Shown one piece after another: positions 1 through 8,903 of a stretch of DNA of 64,000 nucleotides. The stretch lies in contig BAIF02000065.1 of the NCBI GenBank assembly GCA_000509105.1, forward strand, positions 1-64,000, read 5' to 3'. Origin of the DNA: Clostridiales bacterium VE202-21 (GTDB lineage Bacteria > Bacillota > Clostridia > Lachnospirales > Lachnospiraceae). Each line of letters opens with the position of its first letter. Positions within the stretch are counted from its first letter, which is position 1. Below the pieces are notes generated by a model. It searched no databases and was not told the origin of the DNA. It was given only the letters and a program-made list of their open reading frames with translations. The position numbers and the translations under genes are program-made.

Positions 1-1545
1 CCTGTATTCGTTCGGGGACAGACCAGTAGAGTTCTTAAAGCTCCTGCTGAAATAATGCTGATCAGAGAACCCGAGCATTTCGCTAATTTCCCGAACGGAG
101 AGCTCGGGATTCAATAAAAGCTCTTTTGCATCCTCGATCCTCAGCGAATTGATTAACTTCAAAGGGGACTGCCCCTTTTGCTTTTTAAATATTCTGGTCA
201 GATAGGAGTGGTTAAAATGATATTTATCGGCCAGATCGGTTAGATTCAGATTTTCCCGGTAATGGAGGCGGATATATGCATCCAGTTCCTCTATCGTAAC
301 CTCTATATCAGTAGGGATGGCTGAGGTTAAGGCGATCCAGTGTGCAAGTTCTGAAGCAATCATTTCACCGGAAGCAAGCAGATCATTTTGTGTTTCCAGA
401 ATATCAAAGACATACAGGTACATCTTTTCATAGTCTTCATCCGAGATATATAAGTCTTGCTGCAACATGTTTAATAACTGCAGCAGTACTTTTTCCACCC
501 AGGCCTGGGGATATGGATTCTCCTTCCATTCTTCAAACAACTGCAGCAGGGCTGTTTTAAAACCCGCAGTGTTATTGGATGAAATCATAGTATGTATGTA
601 GCTGACAGAAACCTTTGAAAGAATGGCGGGGGGAAGGACAGGATCCTCTGCCGGCAAAGCAATTAAGGAAGACTTTCCAATTACAAGGGAAGAGAGCATC
701 CGGTTTTTTAATGACTGGAGGGATTGATGCAGCTGCGGGAATGTTACGTCATTCTTGTCATAGACAAGATTTACGGTGGAGGTATACTGGGAATTCTGTA
801 TATTTTGGAAAATCAGCGGTGCAGTACATTCTGGAGGCCGGGATAACTCCGCCGTTACCAGTAAGAATATATTCCTGCTTTCAAAGGGAAATATCCAGTA
901 TCCGGAGCATACAAATTCCGTATTGCTGACCAGCGGATCCCAGGAAAAGCGGGTCAGTGAATCCGGCATACCGGAACAGATGCCGGATTCAGAAAAGTGT
1001 TTGTGTTTCTGGCTGCGCAGATACAGATTATCCAGGCAGACTAAAAATAAGGAAAAAGAGGTCTGACTGAGTGTCCTGCTTAGCTTAAGCAATTCGGGGG
1101 GGAATTCTTCGGCGTTCAGCTGGTGCCGCAATGTGCGGCAAATATCTGCCTTCTTTTTTTCCACAATAGCATCCTTAAGTGAAAATAAAATACTCTTCAG
1201 CTGCTCCGGCTGCAGCGGCTTTAAGAGATAATCTTTTACGCGGTAGGTCAGCACTGTGCGGGCGTATTCGAAATCATCGTAACCACTGACGATGACCGTT
1301 GAAATATCGGGATACTCTTCGTACAGAATCCGGGCCAGTTCCAGCCCGTCCATAATGGGCATTCTGATGTCTGTAAAAACGATATCGGGCGGGTTATCAC
1401 GTATGATCTCCAGCGCCTCTTTTCCATTATAAGCCTCCCCAATAATCTGAAAATCGGGGGATACTGCGGATATTTTCTTCTGAATATTTTTTAGCAGAAG
1501 GTTCTCATCCTCTACGACTAAAACTTTAATCGGATAATTTTTCAT
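1..1545 (-). CDS. AraC-type response regulator (YesN-like), 3' end outside window
   Basis: Cytoplasmic transcription regulator of a two-component system. Reading from the ATG at 1545 down to base 1 gives 515 codons with no stop in the parts I translated, and the C-terminus runs off the window. The N-terminal receiver begins KVLVVEDE and carries the phosphoacceptor motif FTDIRMPIMDG followed by the conserved Lys of DYLLKPLQ. A long middle region of about 250 residues has no motif I can name. The end contains two helix-turn-helix units of the AraC family, with HYFSRSFKNSTGLSPNEYR the last residues before the edge. It overlaps the 3' end of the sensor kinase gene by 20 bp, so the two are translationally coupled. 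By position it should activate the sugar importer at 3548-6702. The family assignment is firm; the ligand is unknown. Confidence 0.93.
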   Translation of the reverse strand, partial: MKNYPIKVLVVEDENLLLKNIQKKISAVSPDFQIIGEAYNGKEALEIIRDNPPDIVFTDIRMPIMDGLELARILYEEYPDISTVIVSGYDDFEYARTVLTYRVKDYLLKPLQPEQLKSILFSLKDAIVEKKKADICRTLRHQLNAEEFPPELLKLSRTLSQTSFSLFLVCLDNLYLRSQKHKHFSESGICSGMPDSLTRFSWDPLVSNTEFVCSGYWIFPFESRNIFLLVTAELSRPPECTAPLIFQNIQNSQYTSTVNLVYDKNDVTFPQLHQSLQSLKNRMLSSLVIGKSSLIALPAEDPVLPPAILSKVSVSYIHTMISSNNTAGFKTALLQLFEEWKENPYPQAWVEKVLLQLLNMLQQDLYISDEDYEKMYLYVFDILETQNDLLASGEMIASELAHWIALTSAIPTDIEVTIEELDAYIRLHYRENLNLTDLADKYHFNHSYLTRIFKKQKGQSPLKLINSLRIEDAKELLLNPELSVREISEMLGFSDQHYFSRSFKNSTGLSPNEYR

Positions 1546-3352
1546 CGTGCTTATCTCCTATGTTTTGTGTCAGCGGACCGCCGATGGTAACACACGCCCC
1601 ATTTTCGGGAAGGTTGTCTAAACTGAAAATGAGATCCTGCTTGTATTTCAAAAAGAGCCTCATATAAAGATTCAAGATTCCCATGCCATTTATAGAAAGC
1701 TCGGGAAGCGGCTTTTTCCAGTCGATTTCCAAAACCTTCTTATGAAAAGAATCCAGAAAATCGGGCGGAAAACCGGAACCGTTGTCTTTAACCTGTATGA
1801 TCCAGCAGGAGTCCTTAATATATCCGGTTATATGTATAACCCAGGGAGGATCCACATTCAGCGCGTATTTGATACAGTTTTCAACCAGCGGCTGAATGAG
1901 CAGCCGTGGAACCTTGATTGGTGAAAGGGAATCATCCATATTGATATGAAACTGGATTCTTTCACCATATTTTACCTTGATCAAATATATATAAGAACGA
2001 AGATGTTCCAGCTCCTGCCAGAGCGCCACGTCCATTGAAGAGTTGGATGACATATAGCGCAGAAGGACAGACAGTGAATCACACATTTTAACCGCCTGCT
2101 CATTTTCCCCATCTTCGGCCAGAATACTGATAGAGGCCAGCGTATTGTATAGAAAATGGGGATTCATCTGTGACTGCAGTGCCAGCATCTTGGCATCGGC
2201 AGCCATGGTATGGGCGGAAATGGCATCCTGCAGCGAGTCCTGCAGATTCTGCTGCATCTGTTCAAAGGAGTGGTACAGAGAATCCAGTTCCCTGAACGTA
2301 CTTTTATAATCCGGCAGTTCGTAAGAGCTTAAGTTGTCAAAGGTAAGGGCATGCGCCGTCTGCTCCAGCTTCTTCAGCGGGATGGTCATCTTATTGGCAA
2401 TCTGCCAGGTGATAAACAGGAGCAGGATTAATAATAGGAAGGAGGCAGTAATCAAAAGCGTCCTGAATTGATAGAATGGAGCGAAAATCTTCGATTCTTC
2501 TGCAGTGACAAATACGGTCCAGTTTGTGAAGTCGGAAGCATGACAGGCGAACAGCGTGGAAGCGTTATCCCGTGTTTGGTAAATCGTGGTCTGGGAGTCG
2601 GACTCCGATGACCGGGCGAGCTCCAGCATACGTTTTTCCAGGTTCTGAGGGGGTCTGGCCTCATAAGGATATACCCGTGTCCCACCGCTGTCATAAACGT
2701 AAATATGTTTGATTTCCCTTTGGTTGTGAAGCGCGTTCTTTATCTTTTTATCTAAATAAGAATACTCCAGCTGCAATTCCAAAACCGCAGTCTGATTCAT
2801 GGTATCATCCGGGGAAAAAGCACGGCAGAGAGATACGACCGGGGTCTCGGAGCTGTTAAGCTCGGGGAGATGAGGCGGAAGAATCTTTTTCTTGCCATAA
2901 GCTAAAAGCGTTGGGTTAAACCAGGAGATCTCGCGATAACTTTTCGGATCCCGGATCGAAAAGATACTGTTATTGCCTACATAGATATAATGTCCTTCGA
3001 TGTCTGCAATGTTGAGGCTCATATGGTTGAAAGAAAGCTTAATAATATCAAAAAGCGTGGTGGAAAATGCCAGCTTATTATTATAGGAATCGATATCATG
3101 GGAATATAGATCCCGGACAAGATAAGAGTGGAGCGGGTCAGAGCTGACAATACGTTTGGAAAGCTCATCAATCTGCTTCATCTGTGTATCCAGGAGTGTG
3201 GAGATATTATCACAGTCGGCCTGGAGCTCGCTGGTTGCATTCTTTTGGAGCGTGTTGCCTAAAATAATATAAAGAATAACCATAAAAATAACAATAATTG
3301 GGAAAATCAGTGCAGCGTATCTAAAAAACAGTTTAGAGTGTAGCGATTTCAT
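1526..3352 (-). CDS. Sensor histidine kinase (YesM-like)
   Basis: Membrane sensor kinase of 608 aa, partner of the response regulator downstream. TM1 is at about residues 12-33 and TM2 at about 299-317, enclosing an extracellular sensing domain of roughly 265 residues. A HAMP-like linker follows. The His_kinase block has phosphoacceptor His399 in QMNPHFLYNTLA. The ATPase domain shows an N-box (QPLVENCIKYAL, 487-498), a G1 box (DNGSGF, 523-528) and NGMGILN (555-561). This architecture is typical of LytS/YesM-type kinases paired with AraC-type regulators in carbohydrate loci of Gram-positive bacteria. The substrate sensed cannot be read from sequence; the neighbouring GH36 gene suggests an alpha-galactoside or alpha-GalNAc-containing glycan (inference). 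Confidence 0.95.
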   Translation of the reverse strand: MKSLHSKLFFRYAALIFPIIVIFMVILYIILGNTLQKNATSELQADCDNISTLLDTQMKQIDELSKRIVSSDPLHSYLVRDLYSHDIDSYNNKLAFSTTLFDIIKLSFNHMSLNIADIEGHYIYVGNNSIFSIRDPKSYREISWFNPTLLAYGKKKILPPHLPELNSSETPVVSLCRAFSPDDTMNQTAVLELQLEYSYLDKKIKNALHNQREIKHIYVYDSGGTRVYPYEARPPQNLEKRMLELARSSESDSQTTIYQTRDNASTLFACHASDFTNWTVFVTAEESKIFAPFYQFRTLLITASFLLLILLLFITWQIANKMTIPLKKLEQTAHALTFDNLSSYELPDYKSTFRELDSLYHSFEQMQQNLQDSLQDAISAHTMAADAKMLALQSQMNPHFLYNTLASISILAEDGENEQAVKMCDSLSVLLRYMSSNSSMDVALWQELEHLRSYIYLIKVKYGERIQFHINMDDSLSPIKVPRLLIQPLVENCIKYALNVDPPWVIHITGYIKDSCWIIQVKDNGSGFPPDFLDSFHKKVLEIDWKKPLPELSINGMGILNLYMRLFLKYKQDLIFSLDNLPENGACVTIGGPLTQNIGDKHDEKLSD

Positions 3353-3444
3353 TTATTGCACCTCGTTTCACAATTAGAGTACTCAACTATTACTTATAAA
3401 AATTATAGAGGAAAGAATGAGAAAAATCAATAGAGCCGGAAAGC

Positions 3445-3511
3445 TGGTACAAAATGTGCACAACATCAGGTAGATTTTTTCTAAAGATTTATTTCAGATA
3501 GACGATATAAT
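3445..3511 (+). promoter_or_regulatory. Probable activator-dependent promoter of the first sugar operon
   Basis: A perfect -10 (TATAAT, 3506-3511) lies 37 bp before the start of the binding-protein gene. No recognisable -35 is found at 16-18 bp spacing, which fits dependence on the AraC-type regulator. The sequence GGTACAAAATGTGCACAAC lies 41-60 bp upstream of the -10, the same zone occupied by the shared box at the second locus. Its role as an operator is inference. Confidence 0.4.
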
Positions 3512-3547
3512 AGCATTATAAGGTTTACAGGAAAAAGGAGGAAGGAT

Positions 3548-4852
3548 ATGAGAAACAAAAAGTTAGTAAAAATGACAGCTATGGCGGCCACCGCGGCAAT
3601 GATGATGACGCTTGCTGCAGGATGTGGGAATTCGGGTTCTGATACATCGGACAAGAAAGAAGACACCACGACATCAAAAGGCGGATCAACAATCACAATC
3701 GCGGCGTCCGCAGGATGGGTAAAGGACATTGATAAGGAACTGGCGGCAAAGTATGAGGAGGAATCAGGCAATACGATTGAGTGGCAGGTCAGCCCGGACG
3801 ATCAGTATGAGAATGTACTGAACTCCAAATTATCGGTAGGGGAAGGCGCGGATATCTTCTACATACGTTCCGGAGTAACGATTAACAAATACCAGCCGGA
3901 GAAATACATGCTGGATATGTCGGATCAGGAATGGGTGTCCCGTTATACTGACTGGGCAAAGGAAGGCGTATCGAACGACGGTAAAATAGTACAGTTCCAG
4001 ACATGGAGCGTAGATGGCTGGGGAATCCTGTATAACAAGGACATTTTTAAAGAAGCCGGCATTACAGAAGTGCCGAAAGACTATGAGAGCTTTAAAGCAG
4101 CATGCGACAAAGTCCTGGCAGCAGGAAAAACTCCGATTTATGAGCCGGGCGCAGCACAGTGGCATCTGGGAACCTGGCTGGGTGGAATGACAACACAGGA
4201 AGAGGCAGAGAACGAAGGGTTTTATGCAGGCCTGAATGAGAACAGTGAGGTCTTTGCAGGAAAAGAAGGACTGGCAAAATCACTGGATCAGATGGCTGAA
4301 CTCGAAAAAGCCGGCTACTTCGGCAAAGACTTTATGGCAAACACTTGGGAAGACATGGTAGCTAAGATGGCATCCGGCGACTATGCAATGGGCGTTGTAT
4401 ACACCACATTCCCGGCAGAGGTCGAGGCAGTGAACCCGGAAATGACACAGGATACATGGGGCATGTTCCCGATTCCGCTGAATGACAACAAAGAATTCGG
4501 CGTATCCGCAGGCGGAATTGGACGCTGTGTAAATAAGGATACGGAAGTGGCGGACGCTGTTATGGACTACTTTGAATTCTTATCACAGCCGGAGAACCTG
4601 ACCGCATATTATGAAGCACGAAAAGACTTGGGACCATGTTCCTTCACCGATATCCCGGGAAATGTTCCGGCGGCATACGAAGACGTTATAAACAATGCAT
4701 CAGGCACAGGGTTTACGGCGGAAGACGGTGTTTTATACTGGGACAACGCACAGGTTGGAAACTTAATGCAGGGCATGTTCCTGGGCAACTCCAGTGCAGA
4801 GGATGTACTCAAAGGGATTGATGACCTCAGACAGCCGAGTTTTGGCAAATAG
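3548..4852 (+). CDS. Carbohydrate ABC transporter substrate-binding lipoprotein
   Basis: Extracellular solute-binding protein (434 aa, SBP_bac_1 type) that captures a sugar and delivers it to the two permeases encoded next. The signal peptide ends in lipobox LAAGC with Cys26 as the lipidation site, followed by a Ser/Thr/Lys-rich linker. The mature part has the usual cluster-B fold features, such as GWGILYNKDIFKEAGI and an aromatic-rich second lobe. Start ATG has AGGAGG at the expected distance (gaaaaaggaggaaggatatg). It is first in an operon SBP-permease-permease-GH36-surface glycosidase, transcribed away from its YesM/YesN pair. No ATPase gene is in the operon; such importers usually share a multitask MsmK-like ATPase encoded elsewhere. 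Specificity for alpha-galactosides is inferred from the enzymes only. Confidence 0.94.
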   Translation: MRNKKLVKMTAMAATAAMMMTLAAGCGNSGSDTSDKKEDTTTSKGGSTITIAASAGWVKDIDKELAAKYEEESGNTIEWQVSPDDQYENVLNSKLSVGEGADIFYIRSGVTINKYQPEKYMLDMSDQEWVSRYTDWAKEGVSNDGKIVQFQTWSVDGWGILYNKDIFKEAGITEVPKDYESFKAACDKVLAAGKTPIYEPGAAQWHLGTWLGGMTTQEEAENEGFYAGLNENSEVFAGKEGLAKSLDQMAELEKAGYFGKDFMANTWEDMVAKMASGDYAMGVVYTTFPAEVEAVNPEMTQDTWGMFPIPLNDNKEFGVSAGGIGRCVNKDTEVADAVMDYFEFLSQPENLTAYYEARKDLGPCSFTDIPGNVPAAYEDVINNASGTGFTAEDGVLYWDNAQVGNLMQGMFLGNSSAEDVLKGIDDLRQPSFGK

Positions 4853-4935
4853 GGAATAAGTTATACCAAAGGGCACCCCGTAACTCATGCCCTTCGGGCG
4901 GGTCTGCAGCAAAGCTGCAGAACAATGTATGGCTG

Positions 4936-4968
4936 GGAGAATGGCTTTTGTCGGTCATTCTCCTTTTT
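4936..4968 (+). terminator. Intercistronic hairpin with T-run between SBP and permease genes
   Basis: Perfect 8-bp stem GGAGAATG (4936-4943) / CATTCTCC (4956-4963) followed by five T. It sits in the 150-bp gap after the binding-protein gene. Partial termination here would keep the binding protein more abundant than the membrane subunits, a usual arrangement for such operons. The parallel locus has a hairpin in the same place (36401-36424). Confidence 0.7.
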
Positions 4969-5003
4969 GGTACAAAAAATACTAAAAAAGTTAGAGGCGA
5001 AAT

Positions 5004-5879
5004 ATGTATAAGAAAAAATTATATGGGATGAGGTTTATACTGCCTGCATTTATTTTATATACGGTTTTGTATATTATTCCCACCATAGCAGGAATGGTAA
5101 TCTCAATGACAGACTGGAATGTAACACGTCCGGATATACAGTTTATCGGTCTGCAGAATTTTGTGGACATCTTCACATCAAAGGGCGGGAATTATCTGGC
5201 AAGTATAGGACACACGTTTGAGTTTACGGTAGTTACCGTTATTTTGAAAACGCTTTTGGGCTTAGGCCTGGCTCTTTTGCTGAACAAGGGCCTGAAGAGC
5301 AGGAATCTGTTTCGGACGATATTCTTTCTGCCCTATGCACTGGCTCCGCTGATTATAGGTATTACATTTGTATCAGTTCTCAAGCCCAACGGACCGCTGA
5401 ACATCATTCTGGAAGCCCTGGGGATGTCTGGGCTGACCCATTCCTGGCTGACAGAGAGCGCCACTGCCATGGGCTCCACGATGATGGTAGAGGTGTGGCG
5501 GATGGCAGGCTGGAATATGATGATTCTCCTGGCCGGGCTGCAGATGATACCGGAAGAGTATTACGAAGCCGCATCCATAGACGGAGCCGGGGCATGGAAA
5601 AAGTTTACAAAGATCACGCTGCCGTTTCTGCGTCCGTCACTGATGACAGTGACCGTATTGAACACAATCCACGGCCTGCGGGTATTTGATATCATCTATT
5701 CACTGACAGGCGGAGGACCGGGCGGCCTGACGGAGGTTATTAACACACAGGTATTCAAAGAATTCGGCATGGGCCGTTATGGAATGGCGAATGCGCTGAA
5801 TGTCGTCATATTCCTGATGACAGTCATCATAGCGGTAGGGCTCCAGAGAGTGCTGAGCGGAAAGGGGAAAAATGAATAA
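5004..5879 (+). CDS. Sugar ABC transporter permease (MalF/UgpA-like)
   Basis: Integral membrane subunit of the importer, 291 aa with six predicted transmembrane segments beginning at FILYTVLYIIPTIAG. The EAA loop that docks the ATPase reads EYYEAASIDGAGAWKKFTKITLPFLRP, with the conserved E-A-A, D-G-A and P. Length and topology match the MalF/UgpA class of short permeases. The gene overlaps the next permease by 8 bp, indicating coupled translation and probably a heterodimer. Confidence 0.95.
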   Translation: MYKKKLYGMRFILPAFILYTVLYIIPTIAGMVISMTDWNVTRPDIQFIGLQNFVDIFTSKGGNYLASIGHTFEFTVVTVILKTLLGLGLALLLNKGLKSRNLFRTIFFLPYALAPLIIGITFVSVLKPNGPLNIILEALGMSGLTHSWLTESATAMGSTMMVEVWRMAGWNMMILLAGLQMIPEEYYEAASIDGAGAWKKFTKITLPFLRPSLMTVTVLNTIHGLRVFDIIYSLTGGGPGGLTEVINTQVFKEFGMGRYGMANALNVVIFLMTVIIAVGLQRVLSGKGKNE

Positions 5880-6702
5880 AAACAAAACATATAAAAACCT
5901 AAGAAAATTACTGAAGTTTCTGTTTATTGCCGCCAGCAGCTGCATCATACTTGTGCCGATCTATTTTATCGTGGTGAATTCCCTGAAAACAGTGGAAGAG
6001 TCCAGGATGCTGAGTTTCAGTCTGCCAGAAGTTTTCCAGTGGGGGAACTACCTGGAGGTAATCAAAGCAGGCTCCCTGGTGCGGGCCTTTGGCAACAGCA
6101 TGCTGATGGCGGGTGTGTCTACGGTGATCGCTGTCCTGGTTTCTTCCATGGCGGCCTATGCCTTGAGCCGGCGCCGTTCAAAGGCGCATAACAGGGTGTA
6201 TCTGTACTTCTTCATGGGGCTGATTGCACCCGTGAATTATGTTACCACATTGTTTACATTAAAGTTTCTGCATCTGCAGAATACATATCTGGGGATTATC
6301 CTGGAATTTGCGACCCTGGGAATTCCATTCCTGGTGTTCCTGTACTATGGATTTTTCGATAATATCCCCCGGGAACTGGATGAAGCGGCCGTTATAGACG
6401 GGTGTACCCCATTTCAATTATTTTTCAAGGTGATCTTTCCGCTGCTGAAGCCCGCAACCATAACGGGGATAGTTCTGAATTTCCTGGGGGCATGGAATGA
6501 CTTTGTCACTCCGCTGTATCTGCTCAGTGATAATAAAAAACTGGGAATGACAAACTCAATCTATAATTTCTTCGGCGAGCATTTCAATGACTGGAATATG
6601 GTATTTGCAGACATTATCCTGACAATCGCGCCGATTTTAATCATCTACATCTGCGGACAGAAGTACATTGTCAGCGGAACGGCCGGCGCGGTTAAGGGGT
6701 AG
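5872..6702 (+). CDS. Sugar ABC transporter permease (MalG/UgpE-like)
   Basis: Second membrane subunit of the importer, 276 aa. The N-terminal membrane helix is CIILVPIYFIVVNSLKT. The EAA motif is DEAAVIDGCTPFQLFFKVIFPLLKP, and the C-terminus ends QKYIVSGTAGAVKG, the characteristic MalG-type tail. Pairs with the upstream permease. The gene is followed after 34 bp by the GH36 gene in the same direction. Confidence 0.95.
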   Translation: MNKNKTYKNLRKLLKFLFIAASSCIILVPIYFIVVNSLKTVEESRMLSFSLPEVFQWGNYLEVIKAGSLVRAFGNSMLMAGVSTVIAVLVSSMAAYALSRRRSKAHNRVYLYFFMGLIAPVNYVTTLFTLKFLHLQNTYLGIILEFATLGIPFLVFLYYGFFDNIPRELDEAAVIDGCTPFQLFFKVIFPLLKPATITGIVLNFLGAWNDFVTPLYLLSDNKKLGMTNSIYNFFGEHFNDWNMVFADIILTIAPILIIYICGQKYIVSGTAGAVKG

Positions 6703-6736
6703 CGCGGCAAAAAATAAAAACGCGGAGTAAAAGATT

Positions 6737-8863
6737 ATGACACAGTGGGATTATATTTTAGGCGGTATAACCTTGCGTTATATCCGGGATGATTTGACAG
6801 ACCATATTTCCATGGTGCTGCTGCCAAAGGGGATGGATTCCTGCTTTGAAAAGAGAAGGACCTATATGAGAATGCGGGATAACATCTGTAATGCATGGGA
6901 TATAGGGGCGCTCTGCCACTTGTCCCTGCGCCACCATGCCCAGGGCAACGGTGCGGGCTGCACACTGAAATATGGAGAGAGTACGAAAAAGCTGCGGTAT
7001 AAAAGCCAGGAAAAAACGAAAGAAGGAAATGTGATCCGTATTATTACCTTATTGGAGGCCGAAGAGGGGTACTGCGTCAGGCATACGGTGACATATACCG
7101 AGGGGGAAAGCGGCATTGAAGTGGAAAATGAGTTTCAAAATCGTTCGGAGAGACCCTTTACATTAGATATGATGACCAGCTTTTCTTTGGATAATCTGAG
7201 TCCTTTTCAACCAGATGATGCACCCTATAAGCTGAGGCTGCACCGATTCAGAGGCGGCTGGAGCCTGGAGGGAAAGCACCAGGCGGATACAGTGGAAGAG
7301 CTGAACCTGGAAGGCACTTGGTTTAGGGCCTTTCCGGAGAGTGAGCGCTATGGCTGCCTGGGGTCCCATACGGTAAAGCGCTGGTTCCCGTTCGGATGCG
7401 TGGAAGACCGGGATGCGGGGGTATTCTGGGCGGTCCAGATGGAAGCGGCCTCATCCTGGCAGATGGAATTTTCAAGGGACGGGGACTGCTATTCCTTATC
7501 CGGAGGCGTGGCGGACTGCGAGTTCGGCGGCTGGTGGAAAGAAATACCCGCGGGCGCAAGTTTTCTGCCTCCAAAGGCATATATAAGCGTAAGCGCCTGC
7601 GGGCTGTGGGATGTGTGCCAAAATATCACGGACATGTTCCATAAATATGCGGATCTGCAGCCGGAGTGTGAAAAGGAACTTCCGATTCTTTTTAATGAAT
7701 GGTGTACAACCTGGGGGAAACCGACCGAAAAAGAAATACTTACTTTGGCAGAAAAATTAAAAGAAACGCCGGCAAAGTATCTGGTGATTGATGCCGGGTG
7801 GAGCAAAAAAGAGCGTGAAGACGGGGATCCTCAGAGCGGAAACGGGGAATGGGAACCTGATCAGGATAAATTTCCGCATGGCCTTAAGTATCTTTCACAG
7901 CGTCTTAAGGACGCAGGACTTCGAACCGGGATCTGGATGGAGTTCGAGGTGACGACAAAAGGGGCAAATGTGCACAGCGGCACATATGATTCTATGCATT
8001 TATACCGGAACGGGGAGGTGATACAGACAGGAGGAATCAGGCGCTTCTGGGATTTCAGGCAGACGGAAGTTACGCAGTATCTGAAAGAAAGGGTGCTGGA
8101 TTTTCTAAGAGAGAACGAAATCCAATATTTAAAAGTGGATTATAACGGCTCCATCGGATACGGGTGCGACGGTGCGGAAAGCCTGGGAGAAGGGCTGCGG
8201 CAGCAGATGCAGGCGGTTCACCAATTCTTCTGTATACTCCGCAGGGAATATCCGGAACTGGTTATTGAAAACTGTGCATCGGGAGGACACCGGCTGGAAC
8301 CCTCCTTAGTAAAACTTACCGCCATGAGTTCTTTTTCCGATGCGCATGAGTGCCGGGAGATCCCGTATATAGCGGCAAACCTTCATCAGCTGATGCTGCC
8401 CAGGCAGTGCCAGGTCTGGGCGGTGATCTCTCCCGAACTTGTTCTGCAGGAAATCCAGTACCGCCTGATTTCCGGAATGCTGGGGCGTTGCTGCCTGTCG
8501 GGTCCCGTTCAGGATTTAAACGCAGAACAATGGCGGGAAGTGGAGGACGCCATGCGTTTCTACGGGAAGGTAAGAAAAATCATCAAGAAGGGAAGAAGCA
8601 GGCTCGTGCGGACCGGCAGGAACAATCAGCACCATTTGGAGGGCGCTCAGATTCTATTCCGGGAAATGGATGGAAAAGTATTAGTAATATATCATGCTTT
8701 TTCGAATCCACCGACCAGTATCGGGGGAACTCTGCCGGAAGGAAAGTGGAAAATAACAGATGCTTTTGGCAGAAAATGCAGATTAGAACTTGGAAAGGGG
8801 GAACTAAAGATCTGGCCGCAGGACTCCTGGGAGGCCGGCGCGGTCTATTTGGAAAGAGGTTAA
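6737..8863 (+). CDS. GH36-type alpha-galactosidase (cytoplasmic)
   Basis: Glycoside hydrolase of 708 aa with no signal peptide, so it acts on imported oligosaccharide. Family GH36 (clan D) features: an N-terminal beta-sandwich domain of about 300 residues, then a TIM barrel starting at about 315. The probable nucleophile is Asp468 in YLKVDYNGS, the acid/base candidate is Asp535 in SSFSDAHE, and ENCASGGHR (511-519) is the family signature. Members cleave terminal alpha-galactose or alpha-GalNAc with retention. The YLKVD context and the absence of the longer WTSD signature place it outside the classical raffinose enzymes, so alpha-N-acetylgalactosaminidase activity is an alternative. Fourth gene of the operon. 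Confidence 0.88.
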   Translation: MTQWDYILGGITLRYIRDDLTDHISMVLLPKGMDSCFEKRRTYMRMRDNICNAWDIGALCHLSLRHHAQGNGAGCTLKYGESTKKLRYKSQEKTKEGNVIRIITLLEAEEGYCVRHTVTYTEGESGIEVENEFQNRSERPFTLDMMTSFSLDNLSPFQPDDAPYKLRLHRFRGGWSLEGKHQADTVEELNLEGTWFRAFPESERYGCLGSHTVKRWFPFGCVEDRDAGVFWAVQMEAASSWQMEFSRDGDCYSLSGGVADCEFGGWWKEIPAGASFLPPKAYISVSACGLWDVCQNITDMFHKYADLQPECEKELPILFNEWCTTWGKPTEKEILTLAEKLKETPAKYLVIDAGWSKKEREDGDPQSGNGEWEPDQDKFPHGLKYLSQRLKDAGLRTGIWMEFEVTTKGANVHSGTYDSMHLYRNGEVIQTGGIRRFWDFRQTEVTQYLKERVLDFLRENEIQYLKVDYNGSIGYGCDGAESLGEGLRQQMQAVHQFFCILRREYPELVIENCASGGHRLEPSLVKLTAMSSFSDAHECREIPYIAANLHQLMLPRQCQVWAVISPELVLQEIQYRLISGMLGRCCLSGPVQDLNAEQWREVEDAMRFYGKVRKIIKKGRSRLVRTGRNNQHHLEGAQILFREMDGKVLVIYHAFSNPPTSIGGTLPEGKWKITDAFGRKCRLELGKGELKIWPQDSWEAGAVYLERG

Positions 8864-8903
8864 GGAAAATGGCTGCTGTTAAACACTTGCACCAATAAGA
8901 ATT